Assembly (NCBI GenBank): GCA_000697665.1
Contig: KL197740.1
Location: forward strand, 84,212-148,211
Length of the DNA: 64,000 nt
Source: Jaapia argillacea MUCL 33604
Taxonomy: Eukaryota > Basidiomycota > Agaricomycetes > Jaapiales > Jaapiaceae
Reading direction: 5' to 3'
This document shows positions 23,203 to 34,451 of the stretch, piece after piece. The notes below the pieces were generated by a model that was not told the origin of the DNA, did no database searches, and saw only the letters and a list, made by a program, of their open reading frames with translations. The position numbers were made by a program, and so were the translations under genes. The stretch's first letter is position 1, and each line of letters begins with the position of its first letter.

Positions 23203-24840
23203 TTAACTCGATCTGTGCACCCACCTCCCCTCGAGCCCTTGGACCACCCCATCAAACACCCTCACACCGTCAACAAACACACCTCCTTTGACCAAGCCAC
23301 CTCCTTGATCACCCGGAAGGAAGGGTATCTCTATTCCTAGTTCTTCGCAAAGGCGCACGAAATCTTGTGGGAGGGGTGCAGTTATACCGAGGCGAAGTCG
23401 TTTGCCTTGACGAGTGTATCTCTGTTAGTCCGATAGTATGAGAGTTAGGTCAATGAGAGTATCGGGATAGAAAGAACCTAGAGAAGGATTGAGAGATAGT
23501 AAAGCTAGGACGTACGAAGAAAGATACATGAGAAGCGTGTAAGAACATCCTGTCATCCGCTATACCCAAACATTCCATGGCCGATACGATTTTTGGGTGA
23601 GGTGTTGAGGAAGAGTGGAGTTTATCTCCGAGAATTGGAGCTGGAACAAGGGGGCAGGAAATTGTCACGATATCAATGAAAGGCAAAAGGACGGGTATGA
23701 TTAACGGACACACCATGAAGACACTCAGCCATATGAACTCTCAACTGATGTTTCAAGCCCGAATGTAAAGTTAGCTTCATGAGAGACACAGGTGCCTTTG
23801 TCTATTGAATGAACAAAGTAAATCGACGTCAGAGAATGGTCTTTCCCAGAGGACTGATAATATTGAACTCAACTGATGATCCCAAAACCTCCCAATCTGT
23901 CTCCGCGGCAGACGCAATTTTGATATCCTTAATTCCACGAGCAACTGACATTCGACCATCATGTGATACAAGCCTGTTTCTGATCTCACCGGACGGTCTG
24001 CTCGTGAGTTCGGTGGACGACACCCTGGGTGCGGATTCAGGAATAGTGCCGCCTGGGGCAGGGTCGACGTTGGTGTCCCGCGAAGGGGATATTGACCACT
24101 CGATACTCGTATTATCCGACTGATTATCCGTGCCTCCGAATTCAAGTTGCTTGGTCGACTCGTCCGGAGAAAGGGTGGTTTGGGATTTTCTGTCTCCTCT
24201 TCCGTCCCTCTTCATATACCTCCTCGACTCGGCAAGTTTCTTGAAAGACTCAGCCCCACCCCGAACAAGCGCGAGGTATGTCTTGGAAACACTCCGTGAC
24301 TGGAATTGACGATAGAGTTCACGGGTTGCGGGCCCTGTACAGCCCAGGAGGAGGCAACCTGTTGTTGGCTGTGCTTACTCTTGTGTCAGTAATTTGACGG
24401 ATGAAGGGCGTGGAGATGATAGCTTCGAGGATGGTTTGGGTGAAGGTGGTTCGTACTTACTTTGTCTAATCGGTGGACAGGTTGGGGGACCGTAGTGGTT
24501 TTATACGTGGAGCGCAAGACTGGTGAGGAGTTACATGAGGCCCGAGGGTCAGTTGACGGTCCTTAAAAAATGTCACGCACGCTCTAGCAACATTCTGAAT
24601 TCCTTGTATCCTCGATCATCATAGACACGCTACAAAACCAATCCCGAAGCTAATCAACGCTGGCTATCACGCCAAAAGCAATGGTATTGGGCTTACCTTC
24701 GTCACCGAAGGTTGTGTTTCAAACCCTGGGGGTTTGTTGAGGACCATGACACTTCTGTCGACGTAGAGAACATGTTGAGAGAGGTCTTGAAAAAGTCGTG
24801 ATTTTGTTTCAAATGCTAGGCGGCGGGCGCGAGTTGACAT
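23203..24840 (-). CDS. RluA-family RNA pseudouridine synthase
   Basis: Seven exons: 24840-24697, 24629-24581, 24519-24461, 24368-23874, 23801-23714, 23640-23528, 23421-23203; 388 aa, all phases closing. Known: RluA-type enzymes isomerise uridine to pseudouridine in rRNA or tRNA, using a catalytic Asp. Seen: the opening VLYVDRSVMVLNKPPGFETQ block near residue 25, the catalytic motif HRLDKPTTGCLLLG (Asp about residue 82, created across the 24461/24368 junction), SVSKTYLALVRG, then an insert of about 70 Ser/Thr/acidic residues not typical of bacterial members, the LTLHSGLKHQLRVHMAE RNA-contact block and APILGDKLH. The C-terminal ~70 residues are an eukaryotic extension. No S4 domain was seen. 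Mitochondrial versus cytosolic action and the target site cannot be read from sequence. Confidence 0.9.
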
Positions 24841-25879
24841 CAATTAGAGCTTGAGAGATGGCGCATCCTCCTGGAGGTACAGAGAGGGAGCGTATGGTTC
24901 GAACCAAGCAGTATGAAGCTCAGTTCCCGTTCAAACCAAGTGGCAACTAGAAGCAGAATTTCGACCCCGGGCCGATCCGATCCGTGGTGGCGAGTTAGTC
25001 AGGTGAAGCCAAAGTGGCCCAAGTTCGTTAAACTTATTCTGCTTAGATCTGACCGCCGATACTCGTCGATCAACCACTAGCCTCGTTGCTAATGGTGATA
25101 TTCGACTCTTCGAATCCCTCAGTCTGCCTCGTCGTTGAGCCCGACAATACCTTGTCGTATACTTACAGCGGCAGGCTGCCAGTCCTCAGGCTACCTACCC
25201 ATACAGAGTGCCTTCGAATCTGGCTGATGTCTGTTAATATCTCGTCCATCAACAAGCTGGAACTATGGGGAAATTTGGCGTGCTCTTCGTGCCGATGATC
25301 CCCCGTCGCCGATGCTCGTCCATTAGCCTCTATCGCGTTACCCAAGCCACAACCGAACAAGCAGACAGGACTCGTTTCCTCCGGTAGTAGGGATGGACTT
25401 GGAAGCAAAACGTCACGTATGTCGTCCAGAGATCTGCCTTCCTCTCCAACTTCAAGTTATCCCAGATTACTTTATGCTGGCGCCTGGTCACATGCTCTCA
25501 AAGCTCCTCTCTATATCCACCAACAATCAGATGTGATGCCACGGAATCCTCTTCACGATCAGGCTTCCTCCAAGAGGTCTCCCCCTTGCCTATCTTCACG
25601 ATCAGGTTTTCTCCAACGGGTCCCCTCTTGCCTATCTGAATGCTGTATTCTAGCCAAAGAGGGCGTTCCATGGGTAAACCCCCAGAAACGGCGATTTAAT
25701 GGGGATGGCGAAGTCTCTGGGTCAGGCTTGCTTATCCTCGCCCGTGGTGGTGCACCCCTCTGGATTAATAGAGCCAAGCTTGGTTCGCGATAAGGATAAA
25801 GGACCTTTGCTCAGGACTTTAGATGCCAGCACTCTATCCCATTGTGCACCACAGTAGTTGACTCTAACCTTTGGTGGAC
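24841..25879. other. intergenic region with a 43-bp tandem duplication
   Basis: Separates the start of the pseudouridine synthase gene (minus) from the start of the GMC gene (plus). A tandem duplication at 25551-25593 and 25594-25635 begins CTTCACGATCAGG and ends TTGCCTAT in both copies. No gene could be supported. Confidence 0.5.
25551..25635. repeat. 43-bp tandem duplication
   Basis: Two adjacent copies with a few substitutions and a one-base length difference; it lies 245 bp before the GMC start codon. Confidence 0.7.
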
Positions 25880-28878
25880 ATGATTAACGTCGAGGAGGTC
25901 GTCGGCGAGACCTTTGACTATGTCATTTGTGGTGGTGGGGTACGTCGCCTCACCGCCGTCCCACTCTGACCTCCCACTAACTTCTAACCTTGTTTACAAA
26001 AGACCGCTGGCCTAACATTGGCAGCCCGTCTCACCGAAAATCCCTCCACCTCCGTTCTAGTCCTCGAAGCAGGCCTACCACACATAAACGATCCCAAAAT
26101 TCTGGTCCCATGCCAGTTTGGCGTGACTTTTGGTGACCCTAAGGTGTGTTGTATGACATGAGAATTGCGGGAAGAATGCTAAAAGGGGTCAAATTAGTAC
26201 GACTGGTTCTTCCCGACGTTGCCGCAGAAGTATTCGAAGGATAAAGAATATTTTTGGTCGAGGGGGAAAGGTCTAGGTATGCACCTCCCTTTTCGTTGCT
26301 CGTCATTTCTTCCTGCTATATCGCTACTTCACCCTCCACCCCGCGTGCACCGTCTCGCTCATGATTCCTGCGAGACTCACGACTTCCATTATTTTGGCAA
26401 CGAAACGACAGGTGGCAGCTCCATCATGAACTTCTACGCCTGGATCCGGCCTCCGGCAGGAGACATCGACGCTTTCGAGAAGTTGGGTAACCCAGGCTGG
26501 AATTGGGAGGATTATGCGAAATACGCTAACAGGAGTGAGACGTACGTCCCTCCCTCTTCCCTGCATCCCCCTCTTCTAAACATGGTTTCACGTGTTCAAA
26601 CGAGCTGCATTTACACCGATCTCACCTAGATTCCACGAACCCTCTGAATCCCAAAAATCTCTCTACCCCCATACGTTTGAACCTTCTTATCACGGTTTCT
26701 CCGGCCCAATCCAAACAACGATCCCGCATCACGTTCATACAGTCGACGAACTTTTTCAAGCGACGATGTTGAATAAGGGAGCGAAAGCGGTGAAGGATCC
26801 TTTTGGTGGTGATGTGAGTACAAGTTTGCGATGTGGTTTGATCCCGGGCCACTATATCGAGTTCAATTTCCACAACGAAAGGCTGGATTGGAGGTGTCGG
26901 GTTTTCGGTACTAACTGGCCTTGTTGATGTAGACTACCGGTTCTTGGATTGCGTCTGCTAATCTCGACCCGAGGACGTGGACACGTTCATACGCTACCAC
27001 GGCTTATTACCTCCCCAACAAGGATCGCCCCAACTTCAAGGTCAGGGATTGGGCGTTTATTCCTTTTTTCAAAGTCACAAATTGATTGAGACTATAGGTC
27101 CTCACGGAAGCCCTTGTTGCCAAAGTATTATTCGCAGACGCCCCGGCTGATGCGGAATTGACAGCAACTGGAGTGGAGTTCATCCACGAAGGCAAGACGC
27201 TCGTGGTACATGCTTCGAAAGAAGTGATATTGAGCACTGGGTACGTTATCTACTCTCCTCTACCTTCTGTAACTTCCGTTCGTGCACACGCTCATCTTCT
27301 TCTCTAGTGCGATCAAATCCCCCCAAATCCTCGAATTGTCTGGTATTGGTACCAAAGAAGTTCTTGATAAGATTGGTGTCGCACAAAAAGTCGAACTTCC
27401 AGTGGGCGAGAACGTACAAGAACATACGTTCCTGGGAACGTCGTTTGAGTTGAACCCGAATATCCATCACGAAACATATGATTTGATGAGGGGCCCTGCC
27501 TTCGCTGCTGAACAACTCAAACTACAGTTCGTACTTTGTTCCTCCTTCCACTTGCCCTTGGAATACACCAACTAATGGATTTGGGCCTTTTGCAGTACGG
27601 AGCTAAAGGGCATGCACCGACTCGGGATCACATCTTTCGCCTATATTCCTCTCTCACTTGCCAATCCCTCCGAATCGCCGTCTCTGATTGCTTCCGTCGA
27701 AAGTCGAGTAGAAGAGGCGAAGAAGAGTGGAAATCTTCCTCCCGGGTTGGCGGAACAGTGGGATATCCAGTTGGAGACCCTCAAAGACGATACGCTCCCA
27801 GATCTCGAAATCGTTGCGTTTCCCGGCTTCTTTACCACTGTTTGTGAGTTTATCCTTAATAGAATCCATGAAATCACCCCGCTGATGCGAACGTAGCCAC
27901 ACCTGAGCCGGGGAAGAGCTATGTGTCGATTTTGTTTGTATTGAATCACCCGTTTTCGAGAGGATCGATCGTCAGTCGCTTCTCTTATTTGTGATCGATT
28001 ATAGTGTTGATGGTTTAGGTCTCTGTAGCATGCAAAGAGCAGTGGTATGTATTCATGCTCGCACTCATTCCATGACCACAATTTATCAGCCACTCATCTG
28101 ATAGATCCACTCGACCAACCTGCCATCGACCCTAATTATTTCGAGAATGACTTCGGTACGTTGCGTTGGATTCGAATATAGTGGCACTTGGGCTGATCTG
28201 GGCGGTGGTCTGGTAGATTTGGAGATGTTGGTTCAGCATGTGAAGTTCATCAAAAGCATGCTTGATACTGAACCGTTCAAGTCGGGTGTCATACGAGAGC
28301 TTGACCCAGGCCCGGAGTGCACAACAGATGAAGAGATACGCGGTGGGTGGTCGTGACCCAACGCCTCGTTTAACCTCGCTCAACATCGATTGTCGTTGCT
28401 TTTAGAATATATCTACGCAACCCATGTTTCTAGTTGGCGTATGCGTTTATACTTCAACTCTGTCCGCACATCATTTATATTGATGATGGCTGCAGATACG
28501 ATCGGGAGCTGCTCGATGCTCCCAAGAGCTAAAGGTGGTGTTGTCGACCCCAAGTTGAAGGTGCATATCAGCGACCTTTTTCAAGGCGTGCCAGCGAAGA
28601 CTGATCTCAACCCAGGTGTATGGGACCACCAACCTCCGTGTCGTTGACCTGTCAATCGTCCCCCTTCATATCGCTGCCCACACCCAAGGTACGCTCCTTG
28701 TTCGATACTCATAGCTTCCCACCTTCCTGACCGGTGGAACTCTCTTCGATAACGGTGTTCTGTTCGATTAGCCACGGCGTATGTTATTGGGGAGAAAGGT
28801 GTGGTATCATTTTCTGGTCTCAATTCGTTGTCACTTATCGACACTTCAGCTGCGGACATTATCAAAGGAGAGGCGTAG
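25880..28878 (+). CDS. GMC (glucose-methanol-choline) flavin oxidoreductase
   Basis: Eighteen exons from 25880-25939 to 28850-28878 (others: 26003, 26198, 26412, 26630, 26933, 27098, 27308, 27596, 27897, 28029-28044, 28105, 28217, 28406, 28496, 28616, 28772 as starts); 601 aa. Known: GMC enzymes (aryl-alcohol oxidases, methanol oxidases, choline dehydrogenases, glucose oxidases) oxidise alcohols with FAD and release H2O2 or reduce quinones. Seen: FAD motif DYVICGGGTAGLTLAARL split by intron 1, GKGLGGSSIMN with NFYAWIRP, STGAIKSPQILELSGIG (second GMC signature), and the C-terminal active-site WHTIGSCSML and DPKLKVYGTTNLRVVD ... IAAHTQATAYVIGEKAAD. No signal peptide, so an intracellular enzyme unlike secreted lignin-active oxidases. 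One exon is only 16 nt (28029-28044) and is required for frame. The substrate is unknown. Very high intron density is typical of Agaricomycete GMC genes. Confidence 0.93.
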
Positions 28879-29156
28879 GATAGCACTCATGTTCCGGAGC
28901 GATGGGAATGTATTTGTAGGATATCAAACCTCGGAATTGGCGAGAAGTGCCCTCCCTACTCGACGAGGACGTCGCCCAGGTTCCCGCTAAATAACTACAT
29001 AACTGCATAAGCTTATAGGACGGAATACTTGTCGAGGACCTCATGGACGCGAGAACATGATAAAATATTTGACTGTTTTCCCCGGAATCAATTATCAAAA
29101 CTGATCGCCCTCCGTGTTCATGGTATCTGACTTGTATCCGACCTCACATTTCTGAT

Positions 29157-30639
29157 CTACTGAACGACAGTCTGGCTTAACGACTCCAGGGCAACCTCCG
29201 GCTTGAGCAACAACGTTGTCAAAACTTGAACTCTTCCTTCCACTCGCGTCTCGCCATCTTTGGTCAAGCTTTCGCCGCTCCTGCTGGGATCCGCCTCCGT
29301 ATCATCCATTCTCGCCGACTCAAAGATACTGCCTGGTACCACAATCGCTAGTTCCATATCGCAAGACGTCGTTTCCTGTTTGATGACTGTGTGTATCTGG
29401 GCCACTGCCTCTGCGATTCGGCCCAAGTCGTCCTGGACTTCCTGCTCGATTCGTGCCCTGATTTGTGTCGAGCTGCTTCCGCACCCCGCGAGGAACGTCA
29501 CGCCAACTAGGTTGTTGAGGACGTCGGAGACGAAATTCTGAGGATGGGATTGTTCCGGAAGTAGCCTTGCATGTCGAGAGGTATAGGAGCGCCATCTACC
29601 GGCTATGGGTTGAGGTTCTATCAAACAAGTTAGGGGCGGTGAATTTTGATTTCGCCATAGCTGTATCGATCTACGACTCACCACTATGCCGCAGACTCTC
29701 ATACAAGTCTGACAAAGCTTGATTTACCTCCCGTCTTTGTGCATGACCGCCCGGGAACCAAGTAGTAATGACGTCAAACGCTGCCGACGTCAACACGGCT
29801 TGAATCGCGGGCTGCACCAACACGGGGTCATCTTCCAATGATATCAAGCCCACTGCCATTCCACCACCCAAGACAGCTGCAAGCCTCTCCTGCGCTTTGG
29901 AAAACTCATCTCCCTCTCGCCGCGAATTACCATACTCGGAATCGAAGGCGTCTTCAATGGTTGCCGCGACTTGGAAGATGTTATTGTTGAGGTCTTTGAC
30001 CAGACGAGTGATCTCAGACCCAGAGTACGGATCAGCCCTTGTCAAGAATTGTTCTGCGGCTCGTAAATCCGAAGTCTTCTGGCGATAAAGCGACTGGAGA
30101 TCGGTATGCGCTTTCTCTCTTTCCTGAATCTCTTGCTCAAGATCTTGAATCTTTTGAAGCTGTTCGGCGTTTGTCTCCTTCGCAACTCGCAGGCTTTCGC
30201 TCAGCTCCTGGAGGATGCCCTGCTTCTCTGCGAGGTCTCTTCGGATCTCGTCGTCCCGGTGCTGGTCCTGACTGCTGGTGAGGTCCTATCAGATGGTTGA
30301 TATTACTACGTTGCGTACCTCGTGCATGAATTCTTCCCGCCATTTCCTTCCACCATTCTCCCGTATTTCTTCCAATGGTATTAGACTTCCTTCCTCCGCT
30401 ACAGTCTCCTCGCTTTTGTGTTTGCCCTCGTTGCTATCAACTGGCGTGCTATCCCATTGTGCTTCGAGGTCGGTGGGTTTGGGGACGTCTCGAGTCGTAG
30501 TTTCCTGCCGCTTCCCCCCTCTCACCCTTCTGATGGCGGCAAGAATTCGTGCGACGATGTAGTACTTTACGAATGCAGAGAAACGGCTGATGAAGCTGAT
30601 TATCCTGTGCCAGATGGCACGAGCGATGCGCTCAGCCAT
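29157..30639 (-). CDS. membrane-anchored coiled-coil protein, copy 1 (partner of Hsp70-like gene)
   Basis: Three exons: 30639-30319, 30261-29682, 29617-29157; 453 aa. Function unknown. Seen: a hydrophobic/amphipathic N-terminal stretch (residues ~8-35, ending in a basic RRVRGGKR patch) that could be a membrane anchor; an acidic linker with the conserved EAQWD-TP motif; a heptad-like coiled coil (~110-165, e.g. QDLEQEIQEREKAH); a conserved block YRQKTSDLRAAEQFLT, DPYSGSEITRL, QVAATIED and DDPVLVQPAIQAVLT; and after the last intron GRWRS-T-RHAR, a hydrophobic stretch, HTVIKQETTS and LLLKPEVALESL. Every one of these is also in the copy at 34452-35977, which fixes the start at 30639 rather than an earlier ATG. 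The first intron (30262-30318) is the least certain boundary. It is divergent from the Hsp70-like gene starting 287 bp away. Membrane insertion and any chaperone link are inferences. Confidence 0.75.
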
Positions 30640-30775
30640 CATGGTCGCTGGCGTCGGCCCTCCGTTGGAGAATTTGCTAACCATTAGAGTTCATCCAAGT
30701 TTATCTGGACAACCCCCATCCCGTGGTTGTAAGGTTTGTTGGCGGACTCATTTTATTTCGGTGTCTTGGATGATT

Positions 30776-30788
30776 GGATCGATCATTC
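30776..30788. promoter_or_regulatory. conserved GGATCGATCATTC element, module 1
   Basis: Thirteen bases sharing a GATCGATC palindrome core with elements at 36085-36097 and 38539-38551. The element ends 138 bp before the Hsp70-like ATG and about 137 bp from the divergent gene's ATG, so it sits centrally in a shared promoter. Confidence 0.5.
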
Positions 30789-30925
30789 CGCTCTGGCTTC
30801 CAGATGCAGCCGCGAAGATGCTTTTCCAGCTGCAAGGTGTCCACGCACCAGCGCCTATACTAAGGCATATAACCGCCAAAACATTCAGTCACTTGGCATC
30901 ACACGTCTTCTTCAGCCTGATTGAA

Positions 30926-33353
30926 ATGCTCTCCAAAATTCCCAAGAAAGAGTACAACGGCTCTTATCGAAAACTCCTCATCGCTTTCGATGTGGGCACG
31001 ACATTCAGCGGGGTATCTTACAGCATTTTGGACCCAGGAACCGTTCCTCAACCGCGCGGCGTTAATAGGTATGTTCATCACACGAATCTCCGCTACCTTA
31101 CCCTGATCGTGCAACAGCTTTCCTGGTCAGAGCGAAGTCGGCGGTGACTGCAAAATCCCGTCCGTTATACTCTACAACGGTGATGGCTCCGTAAGAGCCG
31201 TTGGGTCTGAGGTATCGCAGGCGAAGGAGGATCTAGAGGAAGAAGAACAGGACGCTGTTGTGGAAGTCCGACGGTATCTCACTTACACTTATCACTGGCT
31301 ACTATAAGTCTCATCACCGCCATCGATATAGATTCAAGCTTCATCTTGCTCCCGAAAACATCAAATCCGCTTGGATCAACGACGCCAGCGTCCCACCCCT
31401 ACCTCCGGGAAAGACGGCCGTTGATGTCCTTGCGGACTTCTTGACCTATCTATACCGCTGCGCTCGCAAATACATTCGCGGGTCGGAGCCCAATGGTCCC
31501 GCCATGCTCGAGACTATCGAAGACAACATCGAATTTGTCTTGTCCCATCCTAATGGCTGGCGAGGCCCGCAACATAACGACATGCGTCAAGCGGCTATTA
31601 TGGCGGGCCTCATCCCCGCAACGGAAGCAGGACACGCTCGGTTGCAGTTTGTCACTGAAGGGGAAGCGAGCCTTCATTACTGCCTGGACTTCGTCAAGGA
31701 TTTCGGTAACATCGAGGTCGGATTTGTATTGATCTGTCCGAATTTCACCCTGACCTGACCTACAGGAGGGTTCTTCGGTACTCGTCATTGACGCCGGCGG
31801 AGGTACTATCGACTGCAGCTCCTACAAATTTATATCCCTGTCCCCCATAACCATTACGGAGATAGCGCAGCCTGGGTGTAAGTTCCGCTTCAACCCCAAC
31901 AATATGATGTTGACTTTTGCTTTAGGTCGCCTTGAAGGCTCCGAATCTGTCACCGCTCGGGCGGTTACATTCCTAAACGGTAATTATGGAGTCGATTTCC
32001 TGTAATCTGACTCTGAAGTTACCTTTGGCGATGCAGAAAAACTCAAGGGTTCCCCGTTTATCGCGGATGTAGGCACAATTGCAAGCAGATTCGATGAAAC
32101 CGTTAAGCGAACATTCAAAGACTCGAATAAAGCCCAACATGTCGATTTCGGACGAAAGGGTGACCACCGTCCTGATCTTGGGATCACTCGTGGAAAGTTG
32201 AAACTCTCAGGGTTGGTCTGTGATCCATTCCTGAGTTCCTCGTCACCGATCCTTTCCTTAGGGCCGAGGTAGAGTCTTTCTTCCAACCTTCTCTCGCGGG
32301 TGCGAGCGACGAGATCAAAAAGCAGCGAAAGTCTGCTCATCCCACCCATATTCAGGTATTTGCTTCTTCCGTCGAGTAAGGCTGATTGCTTACGTTATTA
32401 TCTAAGACGGCCTTTATGGTTGGGGGTTTCGCAGCGAACGACTGGCTGTTCTATCGTCTACGCGAAGAGCTTGAACAACGTGGAACCGAGTTGTTTCGAC
32501 CTCACCTGTATACGTACGTTTTGCTTTTCATTTCGCCATCTTGTCCTTGTTTCATGTGGTCTATAGAAATAAGGCTGTTGCCCACGGAGCGGTTTCTTCG
32601 TATTTAGATCATTTTGTGACATCTCGAGTCACTCGAGAAACCTTTGGCACCATAATCGGGGTTCTCTTCGACGACAGGAAGGCCGCTCACCGCGCAAGGG
32701 AAGACCAGGTATTCATCTCCCCTGTTGGAATGCCGCTTCTACCTGGCGCCTTCCGGGCGATTATAAACAAGGTGACTTAGTTCTTCCTGTCCAGAAATAC
32801 TACTTACCGAGCACACCCTCTCATCACAGGGTACCGTTGTTCGCGAGGATTGCGAATATGATACCCGCTGCTCCCTCTCGAGCCATCACCCATCCCGCCT
32901 GAACGAGGTAACCGCCGACATCACGTGTTATAGAGGGGACAAGACGGAAGTCGATTTCATTGATGAGGATCCGGGTTCGTCTCCTCGCCTTGGCTGGTGG
33001 TTGCCGCGGCCATATTGAATCTGCTACAGAAAACTTCCACCTGCTTGGCATTGTCAAGGCTGACACGTCGAATCTCCGGCATATGCTTCGCCCTCAACTT
33101 GGATTATTTGGCATCCCCTTCTTCGAAGTCGAGTTCCGTGTTGTCTTCCTTTGTGGCCAAACGGAGCTCAAGGCTTTCCTTTGTTGGATGGAAAATGTGC
33201 GTTTGTTTTCTTCATTTTCGTTCGTATTGTCCTTACGGGTTCGATTCGCCTCCAGGGTGTTGAGAAAAGGTTCGATCCTTACGATTGTCACTCCGATGAT
33301 TTTATGACATTTTATTCAGGAGCCCCGCCACCATCGTCTACACTGAGGTGTAG
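30926..33353 (+). CDS. atypical Hsp70/actin-fold ATPase (HSPA12-like), copy 1
   Basis: Thirteen exons: 30926-31068, 31118-31273, 31332-31716, 31766-31877, 31926-31979, 32037-32211, 32262-32355, 32407-32513, 32567-32771, 32830-32974, 33030-33196, 33256-33269, 33320-33353; 596 aa. Known: these proteins share the Hsp70 actin-like ATPase fold but have a divergent substrate domain; they are expanded in Agaricomycetes and most are uncharacterised. Seen: phosphate-1 loop AFDVGTTFSGVSYS (Asp22), connect motif VTEGEASLHYCLDF (~207), phosphate-2 DAGGGTID (237-244), and adenosine-site VGGFAANDWL (378-387). The C-terminal third (CYRGDK, LGIVKADTSNLRH, FFEVEFRVVFLCGQTELKA) matches copy 3 and replaces the canonical peptide-binding domain. 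Intact. A 14-nt penultimate exon (GVEKR) is shared with copy 3. Confidence 0.9.
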
Positions 33354-34451
33354 CTCCATCAGAAAAGCGTCTGAGTAATATGGAATCGGTATGGACCAGT
33401 ACAGACCTGTCCATACCATCTCATACCACCTCATCCGCTTCTCCGATGTCGTTCTCCCGTACAACCCACCAGCGGTGTGCGTTGATTGGTCTGGCTTCTA
33501 CTTTCCCTTGTCTTGAAGTTCTTGCATGTTTGCCTGTCAATATATATTCCCTTTTTCATTTCCCTGCAAAAGCATATCTTGAACGTACGCATCGCCACTT
33601 GTTAATGATATAAGACTGTAGTCGAACTGCCCGCATGTACGATGCAATATTGGTCACGATAACATCGATTAGTTCTCCAATCGTGTGCATCCGGCGGGCG
33701 ATTTTCCGCCTACTTATTACAGTATAGTACTTGGCTTCATGGTCTCTTTCCTCTCCCACACGCTTATCTGCAACTGCCCTCAACTCTAACTCGGAAGTAT
33801 GATCGGTGGTTCAAGGTACTATATTGCGCAAGTATCCAGGAACTTCTGAGGAGCATTTTCATCGTGGAGGACTCTGAAGCGTCTGGGTGAGTTATCCGTG
33901 CTCCCTCCAATCCCCGTCCGTTCTTTCTCCGATCGTGCTTGGCGTATCCTTCTACCATCTCCTCTGTCCATGACCTTGTGAGACTAACCGGAACCTGACC
34001 TTTAGGTGATATTTCGTGCATGAATCTTCATGCCTGGAGTCAACCTCGAGTAGCAAACAGCGAGAAGTTGGGCAATCCGGGATGGCGTTGGGCAGATTGT
34101 GGGATGTGTTCTAAGAAGGGCCGGATGTACGTTCCTTTATGTTTTCACTGCCTTCCTCCCATGACTCAGTCTTCACCGACTTCTCCATCTTCACTTCCTA
34201 TCTTGTTCTTCGCTGCCTACTCATCGCTCTCCTTCTTATGTCCTATTCCCTTCTTACGTATCGGATACAGTGCTGTCATGCCAATGTTAAGGAGAGCGAT
34301 GGTGGGCAGCCATTTCCAGCGACTAACCTCCGCGATATCAGCGACGTGGTCAATCCTCTCGCCATCTAGCCCCTCCCTGGCAAAATACGTCAGGTCGCCT
34401 CATTCATGATACGTGCAAGCGCGTATTCCCGTGACTTTAAGAGGATTCTCG
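33354..34451. other. spacer between modules 1 and 2
   Basis: The first ~130 bp after the stop resemble the 3' flank of the third ATPase copy (GAGT-ATATG then paired TACCACCTC blocks), so the duplicated unit included 3' flanking DNA. Apart from the GMC exon remnant listed separately, nothing was recognised. Confidence 0.55.
34006..34126 (+). pseudogene. decayed GMC oxidoreductase exon
   Basis: The stretch matches the GMC exon at 26412-26541: both carry M-N-(F/L)-(Y/H)-AW, then EKLGNPGW-W followed by AD/ED, and both are flanked by an acceptor (TTTAG here) and a donor GTACGT. About nine bases are missing relative to the intact exon and the residues between are degraded. No adjoining GMC exons were convincingly found, so this is a fragment left from duplication of the 26-41 kb segment. 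Confidence 0.75.
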
